Below, piece after piece: positions 16,265-24,366 of a DNA stretch of 64,000 nucleotides. Position 1 is the first letter of the stretch. Each line of letters starts with the position of its first letter. The notes under the pieces were generated by a model that was given only the letters and a program-made list of their open reading frames with translations, had not been told where the DNA came from and searched no databases. The position numbers and the translations under genes are program-made. This stretch comes from Natranaerofaba carboxydovora (lineage in GTDB: Bacteria; Bacillota; Natranaerobiia; Natranaerobiales; Natranaerofabaceae). Location: NCBI RefSeq assembly GCF_022539405.1, contig NZ_CP054394.1, positions 374,501-438,500 on the forward strand. Reading direction: 5' to 3'.

Positions 16265-16438
16265 TTATATTTAAAGTTTGGCAATGACATAGATTTTTTT
16301 TAAGGCAAATTTGATTGTGATCTTTGAAAAATTATCTGACATTTTATAGAATGGTTCTTAGCTAGCCTTGCCAGTAAAAACTTATGATTTTTGGTTGAAG
16401 GAATAAAAGTGAATAAATTTTGAAAGGGGGAATGAGAC

Positions 16439-17002
16439 TTGATAAAACTACCAGCTCCAAAGGTTGCCGGGAAAAAATCTCTAGAAGAAGTAATAAACAA
16501 GAGAAAGTCTATAAGAAAATATTCAGACTCTTTCCTTAGTTTAAATGAAGTATCTCAGCTTTTGTGGGCTTCCTCTATGGTACCTTCGGCAGGAGCTATT
16601 TATCCAATGGTTATCTATCTTGTTGCTGAGAATATATCTGACCTAGATCCTGGAATTTACAGATATAGTTCTTCAAATCATTCCCTGGAAAAATTCATTG
16701 AAGGTAATAAAGGCGCTAGCCTTGCTAAAGCCTGCTTAGGGCAATCTTTTGTTGCAAAGGCTCCTATAAATATTGTAGTTACAGCTATATATGAGAAAAT
16801 AAAAGCCGGTTACGGAGAAAGAGGAATAAGATATGCTATTATAGAAGCGGGTCATATATCTCAAAATGTTTATCTACAAGCTGAGGCTTTAGAACTTGGT
16901 ACAGTGGCAATCGGGGCTTTTTATGATGATCATGTGAGTGAAGTTCTAGAGCTATCAACCAAAGAGAAGCCTTTGTACGTAATGCCTGTTGGCAGAACAT
17001 AA
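16439..17002 (+). CDS. SagB/ThcOx-type nitroreductase family protein
   Basis: 187 residues; TTG start after AAAGGGGG. The nitroreductase fold is marked by KRKSIRKYSDSFLSLNEVSQLLWAS (FMN phosphate and dimer contact), SAGAIYPMVIYLVAENI, and EAGHISQNVYLQAEALELGTVAIGAF. The S-A-G-x-x-Y-P-x-x-x-Y pattern is that of the SagB-type dehydrogenase branch, which uses FMN. No precursor-peptide or cyclodehydratase gene is nearby, so a role in azole peptide synthesis is not supported; a general FMN oxidoreductase is more likely. Convergent with coat-protein genes. Confidence 0.8.
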   Translation: MIKLPAPKVAGKKSLEEVINKRKSIRKYSDSFLSLNEVSQLLWASSMVPSAGAIYPMVIYLVAENISDLDPGIYRYSSSNHSLEKFIEGNKGASLAKACLGQSFVAKAPINIVVTAIYEKIKAGYGERGIRYAIIEAGHISQNVYLQAEALELGTVAIGAFYDDHVSEVLELSTKEKPLYVMPVGRT

Positions 17003-17007
17003 AAAAT

Positions 17008-17036
17008 AGACCTGCCTAAAAAGGCAGGTCTTAAAC
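17008..17036. terminator. bidirectional terminator between converging genes
   Basis: AGACCTGCCT and AGGCAGGTCT are perfect 10-bp arms around four A. Flanked by A-runs on the left and TTAAAC on the right. Confidence 0.8.
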
Positions 17037-17054
17037 TGTATTTATAGACTGTTT

Positions 17055-17318
17055 TTAGTAGTTTCTAGGGTTAGCCATTTCAGGGTTATACCAGCCCTGG
17101 GATTTCATTGATTCTACAATGTTTTTGTGCTGATCTAGAGTATAGTCATGTAGATTAAGGAAAGCTTGACGAGTGTCATGGGAATTAGCTTCTAAAATGC
17201 CTTGATGATAGTGGCCTGACATATGTTTTACGCTTGATAGAACATCTGTGATGACGTCTTTGTCTGACATTCTAGATTGTTGTGTGTAAGTTGGTGTACC
17301 TTCATACTGTCTATACAT
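17055..17318 (-). CDS. CotF-family spore coat protein
   Basis: 87 residues, with AGGAGGTAG before ATG. The core (MSDKDVITDVLSSVKHMSGH then YHQGILEANSHDTRQAFLNL and the end of the helix) is the ferritin-like helical bundle of CotF-type coat proteins (PF07875), and the Y/Q-rich tail suits coat packing. Second gene of a two-gene operon with the upstream coat-like gene, 17 bp apart. Probably transcribed in the mother cell late in sporulation, though no sigma-K promoter was identified. Confidence 0.8.
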   Translation of the reverse strand: MYRQYEGTPTYTQQSRMSDKDVITDVLSSVKHMSGHYHQGILEANSHDTRQAFLNLHDYTLDQHKNIVESMKSQGWYNPEMANPRNY

Positions 17319-17335
17319 AGTAATCTACCTCCTTT

Positions 17336-17581
17336 TTAGTAATAATGTGGTCTTTGACTTTGGTTTTGGGGGAAGCCAGCCTGATTTAACCTTTCACTAA
17401 TGAAGTTGACTTTTTGTTCACAACTGCTTCTGATGTCTTCGATACAGTTTCTTACTTGAGGGTTTTGTACCTGATTTAGGTACTGGTTACATTTGGATAG
17501 GCAAACTTGTTCCTGTGAAAGCTGATCTTCTAGATAAAGCTTTTCTTTTTGAGTAATTTGAGAAGTAGATTGATTGTACAT
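17336..17581 (-). CDS. small spore coat-like protein
   Basis: 81 residues. The ATG ten bases after GGGAGGTG is preferred over an earlier GTG that lies inside that ribosome site. The sequence is rich in Gln and helical, with four cysteines (EQVCLSKCN, RNCIEDIRSSCEQ) that could crosslink in the coat, and a tail QSQRPHYY. The helical CotF-like pattern (E-D-Q-L-S-Q-E-Q...) is weaker than in its partner. Co-transcribed with the CotF-like gene. Confidence 0.65.
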   Translation of the reverse strand: MYNQSTSQITQKEKLYLEDQLSQEQVCLSKCNQYLNQVQNPQVRNCIEDIRSSCEQKVNFISERLNQAGFPQNQSQRPHYY

Positions 17582-17695
17582 TTTTTGTAGCACCTCCCTT
17601 TAAATATTTTCTAATTTTGCCTAGGACTAGTATGCTTCAAAATAAAAATTTTAAAAGTAAAAATAAATAAAAATTATATTTTGGAGGTTGTTTAG

Positions 17696-18253
17696 ATGCG
17701 CCTTTTTTATGCAATTTTTTTTGATAAGAAAATTATTGAGACCCTTGTACAAAACCAGGAGTATATCAAAAATTATGGGATAAATGGAAGGTTTGTAAGA
17801 AGAAATAAACTACACCTTACACTTAAATTTTTAGGTGAAACAGAAGAAAAAAATTTATTGCAGATCAAAAATTCAGTAAACCCATCAGAAATTAATCCTT
17901 TTAAAATAAAGCTTTCTGACCTAGGTGTTTTTCCGCCTAAAGGAAGACCCAGGGTTATTTGGCAGGGTTTAGAAGGAGAAACAGAGAAAGATGCAGAAGA
18001 AATGTTAAAACTAAAGAATTTATTAGAAGAGAATCTTGAAGATTTAGGTTTTGAAAAAGAAAAAAGAAAGTTTAAACCACATATTACTCTTGTCCGAGAT
18101 CCAAAAAATTTGAACAAAAATGACTTGGATAATATTCTTTTAAAAAAAATGACTACCAATGTGACATCTTTTTCTTTGATGTCAAGTAAACTTACAAAAA
18201 GCGGCCCAATTTATGATGAGTTATGTCGCTATGATTTAAATACTAAATATTGA
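17696..18253 (+). CDS. thpR: RNA 2',3'-cyclic phosphodiesterase
   Basis: 185 residues of the 2H phosphoesterase superfamily. Both catalytic H-x-T-x motifs are present: HLTL in RNKLHLTLKFLGET and HITL in FKPHITLVRD. The N-terminal MRLFYAIFF and the middle FPPKGRPRVIWQGL are typical of ThpR (formerly LigT), which opens 2',3'-cyclic phosphates at RNA ends. ATG follows GGAGG. A dispersed repeat terminus starts at its stop codon. Confidence 0.9.
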   Translation: MRLFYAIFFDKKIIETLVQNQEYIKNYGINGRFVRRNKLHLTLKFLGETEEKNLLQIKNSVNPSEINPFKIKLSDLGVFPPKGRPRVIWQGLEGETEKDAEEMLKLKNLLEENLEDLGFEKEKRKFKPHITLVRDPKNLNKNDLDNILLKKMTTNVTSFSLMSSKLTKSGPIYDELCRYDLNTKY

Positions 18254-18285
18254 TTGATTCTGGTGCAAAAAGTCATATGAACAAA
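18254..18285 (+). repeat. dispersed repeat, family 2, single terminus
   Basis: TTGATTCTGGTGCAAAAAGT and the following CATATGAACAAA match the outer end of the inverted-repeat element near 46958-47107. Only this terminus is present here. Confidence 0.6.
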
Positions 18286-18307
18286 CTGGAAGGGAGGAGG
18301 CTTTAGC

Positions 18308-18637
18308 TTGCATGAGCTGCTAGAACAACTAAATAAGTCTTTTGATGATAAATTTAAACAAGAGGTGTCATTGACAGAAATTACAAGATTTTCTTTGAAC
18401 CTTCATAGAAGTGCTGCTATAGTTGTGACTAATAATTATATTTATACTTTGAACAAAAAACTTTTTTCTGTGAATGTAAACAAACTGCCACTTGTAAGTC
18501 TCGAAGATATATTCATGGAAGATAATAAATTAAAATTAAAAATTGCTGGAGAGATTTACCGATTGCCGGTATCATCGAGTAAGAAGAATACTGTGATGAA
18601 ATTTGTTAATGAAGTAAAAGCCTTAAAGGAGAAGTAA
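18308..18637 (+). CDS. small conserved-type protein, function unknown
   Basis: 109 residues; TTG start nine bases after GGGAGGAGG. A helix (LLEQLNKSFDDKFKQEV) is followed by several short beta strands (AAIVVTNNYIYTLNKKLFSV, LKLKIAGEIYRLPV) and a closing helix, which resembles a bacterial PH-like fold. No catalytic motif. It ends in a strong terminator and may be transcribed with thpR. Confidence 0.5.
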   Translation: MHELLEQLNKSFDDKFKQEVSLTEITRFSLNLHRSAAIVVTNNYIYTLNKKLFSVNVNKLPLVSLEDIFMEDNKLKLKIAGEIYRLPVSSSKKNTVMKFVNEVKALKEK

Positions 18638-18661
18638 AAAAGCCTTTAAGGCTTTTTTTTT
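18636..18661 (+). terminator. rho-independent terminator
   Basis: AAAAAAGCCTT and AAGGC with a following run of nine T. It closes the thpR transcript before tctA. Confidence 0.85.
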
Positions 18662-18746
18662 GATGTAAACAAACACATTTATATGGGTAAAAAAATATTA
18701 TGTGAAATGAAAAATATAAGCTCTGATAAAAGAGGTGAAACAGCAA

Positions 18747-20219
18747 ATGGATATACTAATTGTTTTTGTTGGTGTTCTTGGTGGAATAATGGTGGGAGCT
18801 ATGCCGGGGCTAACCCCTACCATGGGAGTCGCTTTGCTTGTGCCTTTTACATTTTATCTATCTGTTTCTGAAGGACTTACGTTACTTGGAGCGGTATATG
18901 TTGGTAGTGTCTATGGTGGTGCTATTACAGCAATTTTGGTGAATATCCCAGGGGCACCTGCATCTATTGCAACAATCCTTGATGGTCATCCCATGGCCAA
19001 AAAAGGTCAACCAGTCAGAGCAATTCATCTTGCTACAGTATCATCCTTTGTTGGTGGAGTAATAGGGGTGCTTCTTTTAATATTTTTTTCACCAGCATTA
19101 AGTAGGTTGTCTCTTAGCTTTGGTCCTGCGGAACAGTTTTGGGTAGCTATGTTCGGTATTACCATTATAGCGGCCCTTTCTGTTGGTTCTGTGATCAAAG
19201 GACTTATAGGCGGCGTTTTAGGGATCTTACTTAGTACAGTAGGTATTAGCTCAATAACCGGAACGCCTAGATTTACTTTTGGCCTAAATGAGCTAATTGG
19301 AGGAGTACATCCGATTGCAGCTTTGATAGGATTATTTGCATTATCACAAGGTCTTTGTTTTGTGGAGAAAATATTTTCAACAAATGGTGAAAGTGAAACA
19401 ATTGACTTATCTTCTAAATCAACTTCAATTAAAGAAGTTGTGGCAGAAATATTGAAATCTAAAAAAATGCTTGGGCTTGGAACTTCTATTGGTTCACTAA
19501 TCGGTCTAATTCCCGGAGCGGGAGGACAAATTGCAAGCCTTGTAGCTTACAACGAAGCAAAAAGGGCTTCAAACAAGAAGGAAGAATTTGGAGAAGGATG
19601 TAGTCACGGAATTATTACAGCAGAGAGTGCAAACAACGCAATGGTAGGGACATCTTTGATTCCTCTTTTGACTCTAGGCATACCCGGAAGTCCTACTGCA
19701 GCAGTGTTGTTAGGTGGTTTATTGATGAATGGGTTATGGCCTGGACCTGGACTTTTTGATGAGAACGCTGCAATAACATATACATTTTTATATGGTATGT
19801 TAGGGGCGCAATTTTTCCTTCTTGGTATAGGACTTTTTGGAGGAAAGTATTTTGGGAAGATAACTCAGATTCCTTCTCATATTATGGCACCGGCAATATT
19901 TATCTTCTGTGTAATTGGATCCTTTGCAATTAGAAACAATGTAGGTGACATAATTGTAATGCTTGTACTTGGCGTAATCATGTATTTTTTACAAAAGATT
20001 GATTTTAACCCTGCGCCTATAGCTCTTGGTTTGATCCTTGGAGAATATGCAGAGCAGGGTTTGCTCTTGGCATGGCGAGATAGTGTCGCTCATAGTTCAT
20101 TATTTAGTTACTTTATGGATAGGCCGATAGTGATTTTATTTATGGTCATGTCAGTATTATCGGTAGCCTTCACTGTATTCTGGGAATACAAAAAGCAAAA
20201 AAAATGTGAGGCTAGTTAA
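18747..20219 (+). CDS. tctA: tripartite tricarboxylate transporter, large permease subunit
   Basis: 490 residues, about 12 membrane helices. Start is the ATG nine bases after AGAGGTG. TctA family marks: GAMPGLTPTMGVALLVPFT (family G-x-x-P-G-L-T motif), its internal repeat GLIPGAGGQIASLVAYNEAK, and NNAMVGTSLIPLLTLGIPGS. Forms the transport channel of the TTT system with TctB and a TctC binding protein; imports carboxylates such as citrate, usually driven by an ion gradient. Order tctA-tctB-tctC, with tctB following closely. Confidence 0.93.
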   Translation: MDILIVFVGVLGGIMVGAMPGLTPTMGVALLVPFTFYLSVSEGLTLLGAVYVGSVYGGAITAILVNIPGAPASIATILDGHPMAKKGQPVRAIHLATVSSFVGGVIGVLLLIFFSPALSRLSLSFGPAEQFWVAMFGITIIAALSVGSVIKGLIGGVLGILLSTVGISSITGTPRFTFGLNELIGGVHPIAALIGLFALSQGLCFVEKIFSTNGESETIDLSSKSTSIKEVVAEILKSKKMLGLGTSIGSLIGLIPGAGGQIASLVAYNEAKRASNKKEEFGEGCSHGIITAESANNAMVGTSLIPLLTLGIPGSPTAAVLLGGLLMNGLWPGPGLFDENAAITYTFLYGMLGAQFFLLGIGLFGGKYFGKITQIPSHIMAPAIFIFCVIGSFAIRNNVGDIIVMLVLGVIMYFLQKIDFNPAPIALGLILGEYAEQGLLLAWRDSVAHSSLFSYFMDRPIVILFMVMSVLSVAFTVFWEYKKQKKCEAS

Positions 20220-20238
20220 AAAAGGCAGGTGTGGTTTT

Positions 20239-20676
20239 ATGACGGGTTATGTTATAGATAGATTTGTTTCTATAATCGGAATTATTGTGGTTGTAATATT
20301 GTATTTGAAGATGGATGCTTATACTGAAGAAGCAAGGGTTTTACCAGGGGCGCTTCTAATTATAGCTGGGATACTGTTTTTGATAATGGCTTTTCAGTCT
20401 TTTGTTTTGAAAAGTTATACCAAAGAAGTATTTGCTAATCTTCCTGTATTCAAAATATCTCTAGTTGTTGTGACGCTATTTATGTACTTTTTTCTAATTC
20501 AAAAGCTGGGGTTTTATGTATCAAGTTGGTTGTTTTTTATGGTAATTACAACCTGGTTTAACAAAGATAAAAGCAAAGTTTTTTCCTTGGTTGTAGGAAC
20601 ACTTTTCATATTACTCTTGTATTTTATCTTTGGAATGTTATTAAAAGTTCCCTTACCCAGAGGAGCTTTTATATAA
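20239..20676 (+). CDS. tctB: tripartite tricarboxylate transporter, small membrane subunit
   Basis: 145 residues with four membrane helices, typical of TctB. The ATG after GGCAGGTG is used rather than an in-frame ATG overlapping the tctA end. The end RGAFI and the LGFYVSSWLFFMVITTWF region fit the family. It lies 19 bp after tctA and 32 bp before tctC. Confidence 0.85.
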   Translation: MTGYVIDRFVSIIGIIVVVILYLKMDAYTEEARVLPGALLIIAGILFLIMAFQSFVLKSYTKEVFANLPVFKISLVVVTLFMYFFLIQKLGFYVSSWLFFMVITTWFNKDKSKVFSLVVGTLFILLLYFIFGMLLKVPLPRGAFI

Positions 20677-20708
20677 TAATTAAAAAATTTTAGGGGGAGT
20701 GCAGAGAA

Positions 20709-21770
20709 TTGTTTAAAAGAAGAGGTTTTAGTAAGTTTTTCATTCTTGTCTTATGTATGCTGCTGGCGTTTCAGTTAGTAGGTGTAGGATGTTCAGGAGA
20801 AGTGGCTGATGAAGAGGAGAAAGATCTTAATCCGGCAGAAGAAGCTAAAGAAGCTGAAAAAGAAAGTGATGAGGATGGAGATTACCCTAATAGACCATTG
20901 AGGTTAATAGTGTCTTACAGTGCAGGTGCGGCGACTGATACCCAGGCAAGAATTTTTGCCGAATTTGTTGAGGAGGAATTAGGTCAGCCCCTTGTTGTAG
21001 AAAACATAGAAGGAGCAGGAGGTCAAGTAGGCTGGAATGAATTTTCCCAGGTAGAGCCAGATGGATACACCCTTGCTGCGTTTAACTTGCCGCATATTCT
21101 TGCGCAGCCATTAGTTATGGAAACTCAATACACAAAAGAGACTTTTGAGCCAATATTTAACTGGGGTTGGGACCCCACGGTATTTGCAGTAAGAGAAGAT
21201 AGCCCGTATGAAACAGTAGATGATTTAATAGAAGATGCCAAAGAAAGACCAGGTGAAATTTCCATTGGTAAAGCAGGGCTGTATATAGGTCATCACTTTT
21301 TAATACTGCAGGTAAAAGATGAAACCGGAGTCGAATTTAACCAAATGCCTTATGATGGAGCAAGTGATGCTGCAGCAGCACTGCTAGGAGGGCACATCGA
21401 TGTGGTTTCCGGTAATTTGAGTGATATGCATAGGTTAAAAGAAGACGGAGAAATAAGAATCTTAGCCATCGCAACAGAAGAAAGACATGAGTTTGAGCCT
21501 GATGTTCCTACGTTTAAAGAGTTGGGCTATGAGGATGCTATTATGAGCACTGATAGGGGTATTGCTGCACCCAAAGGCACCCCCGATCACAAAATCGAAA
21601 AATTAGAAGAAGCCTTTTATGAAACCGCACAAAATCCTGACTACAAAGAGCAAATGGAGGAAGCCGGAGCAGACTTAATGTTTCTTGAAAGAGATGAAGT
21701 ATTTGATGAATTTGAAGAAAGAGAAGAAATTCTAGAAAATCTACTGCAGGAATTTGGCCACCTTGATTAA
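20709..21770 (+). CDS. tctC: tripartite tricarboxylate transporter, substrate-binding lipoprotein
   Basis: 353 residues, TTG start after GGGGGAG. Lipoprotein signal with lipobox VGVGC, an acidic linker (about 30-55), then a Bug/TctC fold: YPNRPLRLIVSYSAGAATDT, VVENIEGAGGQVGWNEFSQV and PDGYTLAAFNL, which are the conserved ligand-binding loops. It delivers a carboxylate to the TctAB permease. The acidic linker and low Lys content are consistent with a saline exterior. Ligand unknown. Confidence 0.92.
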   Translation: MFKRRGFSKFFILVLCMLLAFQLVGVGCSGEVADEEEKDLNPAEEAKEAEKESDEDGDYPNRPLRLIVSYSAGAATDTQARIFAEFVEEELGQPLVVENIEGAGGQVGWNEFSQVEPDGYTLAAFNLPHILAQPLVMETQYTKETFEPIFNWGWDPTVFAVREDSPYETVDDLIEDAKERPGEISIGKAGLYIGHHFLILQVKDETGVEFNQMPYDGASDAAAALLGGHIDVVSGNLSDMHRLKEDGEIRILAIATEERHEFEPDVPTFKELGYEDAIMSTDRGIAAPKGTPDHKIEKLEEAFYETAQNPDYKEQMEEAGADLMFLERDEVFDEFEEREEILENLLQEFGHLD

Positions 21771-21793
21771 GCTAAAATTGATTATTGTGCTTA

Positions 21794-21819
21794 TGTGAAG
21801 AGACTTTTTGAACCAAATC
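21794..21819 (-). repeat. dispersed repeat, family 2, diverged terminus
   Basis: On the minus strand GATTTGGTTCAAAAAGTCTC then TTCACA, similar to the copy near 33914. Confidence 0.35.
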
Positions 21820-21917
21820 TAAATTTAAAACAAAATATACTGGGTATTTAATCCCGTCCTCTACCATAAATTTTAGTATGAAGTAGATTTTTGAAAAGCT
21901 CAAAGGAGGGCGGGATT

Positions 21918-22367
21918 ATGTCCCAGGGTACAATTGTTATATTAGTGGTGTTACTTTTATCTCTTATAGGACGTAACAACCTGGTGATAGCAGCGGCAGC
22001 TTTGTTACTTGTTATGCGGCTAACTGTTCTTAAAGATACATTTCCATTTTTGATTGATAGAGGTATAGAGCTTGGGATATTATTCTTAACATTAAGTGTT
22101 TTGACACCTTTTGCGGCAGGTCAAGTAACTTTGTCTGATGTTCTAAATACTGTAAAATCACCAGCAGGATTGGCAGCTATCCTCTCAGGTGTACTTGCAT
22201 CTTATTTTACCGGAGAAGGTGTAAATCTGTTGAAAACTAGGCCTGAAATAATGGTAGGCTTAATTATAGGTTCTATCTTAGGTGCTTCGCTGTTGAAAGG
22301 GGTTCCGGCTGGGCCATTAGTTGCTGCTGGATTTGCGGCTGTTATAATACAGAAATTAAACCTATAA
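21918..22367 (+). CDS. DUF441 family membrane protein
   Basis: 149 residues, four to five helices. The ATG eight bases after AAAGGAGGG is the start. The regions ILVVLLLSLIGRNNLVIAAA, GIELGILFLTLSVLTPFAAG and GLIIGSILGASLLKGVPAGP fit DUF441 (Bacillus YtwI-like), widespread in Firmicutes with no known role. It ends at a strong bidirectional terminator. The preceding 147 bp holds a repeat terminus; a link with tctABC is possible but unproven. Confidence 0.85.
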   Translation: MSQGTIVILVVLLLSLIGRNNLVIAAAALLLVMRLTVLKDTFPFLIDRGIELGILFLTLSVLTPFAAGQVTLSDVLNTVKSPAGLAAILSGVLASYFTGEGVNLLKTRPEIMVGLIIGSILGASLLKGVPAGPLVAAGFAAVIIQKLNL

Positions 22368-22396
22368 AAAACTCCGATCAATATCGGAGTTTTGTA
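22367..22396. terminator. bidirectional terminator
   Basis: AAAAACTCCGAT and ATCGGAGTTTT arms around CAAT, between the convergent DUF441 gene and the zinc-ribbon gene. Confidence 0.85.
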
Positions 22397-22434
22397 ACCT
22401 AATAAATATACTATTTATTTGTTAATTTACTTTG

Positions 22435-23193
22435 TTAATTGATATTACCGAGATCATCATTAACGCTGTTATATTCTTTTTCTAAATCAGTGTTAACATC
22501 CTCATCTACGTCTAATAGATCATTAAGAAACAATTTAAATTCACCGTGTTCAGGACAGCTATATAATATAGTGGTTGATCTGGTGATATGTTCTTTGACT
22601 ATGCAGCCGCATTCTTTACACTTAACACCCTGATCGTGTACAGATAGTTCATCTTCTTTTAGTGCTTCATAAACATCTTTTAGAAGTGGGTGTTGTGATT
22701 CGCCTTTAACATAGGGTGCTACGTACTTGTTAAGTCCAAGTACACGTTTTTTGGCATATTCAACACCGGTACCAATTTCTTCAGCGATTTTGTTGATGTT
22801 TTTTCTGTGCTTTAAGTATAACTCGGCTATACTATGCTCATCGGGCTCTATTGGTAGAGACCGATGGAATTTATCAGAGTACTTTTGGAACAAATTAGAT
22901 ACGTTTTCGCATCTTTCTTTTCCTGGAGAAACTTTAACGAATACATCGTAATAGTTTTTTACCTGCATTGTTTCATACATTTGAATTTCAGATTTAATGA
23001 AAACTTCTATGTTGGAGAAACTGTCCTGATCATTCTTGCAACTTAAGTAACCCTCTGCAACGTCGTCTTCTTGAGGGGTGACAGGCTTAAGTTTGCCGCA
23101 GACTTGTTTTAGTTCTTGTAAAAAAAGGTTTAAATTTTCTAAATCTTTGAATTTACCTCTATATGTGTAGAAAAAATTTTTGACTCGTTCCAT
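22435..23193 (-). CDS. zinc-ribbon protein, function unknown
   Basis: 252 residues; ATG six bases after GGAGGTG. The C-terminal part has KCKECGCIV and SCPEHGEF, C-x2-C and C-x2-H, a likely zinc ribbon. The middle (AELYLKHRKNINKIAEEIGT) looks like a helix-turn-helix, so nucleic-acid binding is plausible. No signal or membrane helix; acidic end (LLDVDEDVNTDLEKEY). No family recognised. It has a textbook promoter with a palindrome at the start of transcription, which suggests regulated, moderately strong expression. Confidence 0.6.
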   Translation of the reverse strand: MERVKNFFYTYRGKFKDLENLNLFLQELKQVCGKLKPVTPQEDDVAEGYLSCKNDQDSFSNIEVFIKSEIQMYETMQVKNYYDVFVKVSPGKERCENVSNLFQKYSDKFHRSLPIEPDEHSIAELYLKHRKNINKIAEEIGTGVEYAKKRVLGLNKYVAPYVKGESQHPLLKDVYEALKEDELSVHDQGVKCKECGCIVKEHITRSTTILYSCPEHGEFKLFLNDLLDVDEDVNTDLEKEYNSVNDDLGNIN

Positions 23194-23226
23194 ATACGCC
23201 ACCTCCGAAAAAGTCAGCTCCCTGAG

Positions 23227-23278
23227 GCTACAAGTAAGCTTGTAGCTATACTATAACACAGGGGGATGTAATTGTCAA
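23227..23278 (-). promoter_or_regulatory. promoter and palindrome of the zinc-ribbon gene
   Basis: On the minus strand: TTGACA (23273-23278), a 17-bp spacer, TATAGT (23250-23255), then GCTACAAG-TAAG-CTTGTAGC (23227-23246), a perfect 8-bp inverted repeat at the expected transcription start. It may be an operator or a leader hairpin. Besides this and the murI promoter, the 342-bp divergent gap shows nothing else. Confidence 0.65.
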
Positions 23279-23341
23279 AAAGTTAAAACTAGTGCAAATA
23301 AAATGGTGCATTTCTAATAACATAATGGTTGTTTATAATGG

Positions 23342-23370
23342 TTGACAGTTTTTGCCCCTGAAAGTAAACT
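23342..23370 (+). promoter_or_regulatory. candidate promoter of murI
   Basis: TTGACA, 17 bp, TAAACT. An alternative lies 50 bp further down (TTGATT at 23391 and TATAAT at 23416, 19-bp spacer). Confidence 0.5.
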
Positions 23371-23535
23371 TAAATTTAAAAAAGATTATATTGATTTTAT
23401 ACTCGTATTTTATTGTATAATGGTATATAGATTTGTATTTTTCGAGGGGCATCTTCAGGTGGTGTATTAGAAGAGCGATTGTATACAAATTAGAAGTTGG
23501 TTAGTTAAACTAGCATTAATTAAGGAGGAAGATGG

Positions 23536-24339
23536 ATGAAACCCCATAAAGCTATAGCATTGATTGATTCGGGAGTAGGTGGATTAACTGTAGCAAAAGA
23601 AGTTATGAATGAGATGCCCAATGAAAAGTTGATTTATTTTGGTGATTTGGTCCATATGCCTTATGGTCCCAGGTCAAAAAGAGAAGTTAAAAATTTTGTT
23701 TATAAAATTACTGAATTTTTGATTGGACAGGATATTAAAATGGTAATAGTTGCATGTAACTCCGCCTCTGCAGCAGGCCTAAACGAAATTAGAAATCAAT
23801 TTGAAATACCAGTAATTGGTGTTATTGAGCCTGGTGCAAGGGCAGCTATAAAAAACACAGAAAGTGGAAAAGTAGGAGTGATAGGTACAACAGGTACCAT
23901 AGAATCAGGAGCTTATGAAAAAGCTATAAAAAGAATAGACCCTTTTGTAGAAGTTTATAGTAAAGCCTGTCCATTATTTGTATTAATTGTAGAAAATGAT
24001 TTGATAGGTAGCAGTGAGGCCTTGGTGGTTGCAAAGGAATATCTCAGGCCGTTGAAAGAAGAAGGGGTAGATACTTTGATATTGGGGTGTACTCATTATC
24101 CTCTTATGAGAGATGTTATTCAAGAGGTGATGGGACCTGAAGTAAAGCTAATTAATTCTGCAAAAGTAATAGCTAAAAAAGCTGGTAGAATATTAAAGCA
24201 TGAAAACTTGATTAGGGTTAATGAAAAACCTCCTAGACATCGCTTTTATGTTAGCGGATACTCGGAAAAATTTCAGGAATTGGGCAAAAAGTTTTTACAT
24301 CATGAATTAAAGGCTTATGAGGTGAAAATTTCCGAATAA
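23536..24339 (+). CDS. murI: glutamate racemase
   Basis: 267 residues. Supplies D-glutamate for peptidoglycan. The two-cysteine catalytic system is present: VACNSASAAGL (first Cys) and LGCTHYPLM (second Cys, followed by His), plus IDSGVGGLTVAKEV and YFGDLVHMPYGPRSKREV. ATG follows AAGGAGG. It begins the cluster that continues with a mutase-like gene, gerM, rph, rdgB and a phosphodiesterase; in Bacillus, racE occupies the same place. Confidence 0.95.
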   Translation: MKPHKAIALIDSGVGGLTVAKEVMNEMPNEKLIYFGDLVHMPYGPRSKREVKNFVYKITEFLIGQDIKMVIVACNSASAAGLNEIRNQFEIPVIGVIEPGARAAIKNTESGKVGVIGTTGTIESGAYEKAIKRIDPFVEVYSKACPLFVLIVENDLIGSSEALVVAKEYLRPLKEEGVDTLILGCTHYPLMRDVIQEVMGPEVKLINSAKVIAKKAGRILKHENLIRVNEKPPRHRFYVSGYSEKFQELGKKFLHHELKAYEVKISE

Positions 24340-24366
24340 TTCCGGAAAAATATAAGGAGGCAATTG

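Noticed and set aside
16300-16500. A minus-strand frame before the nitroreductase gene
   Set aside because: No ribosome site or motif; the overlapping nitroreductase start is well supported.
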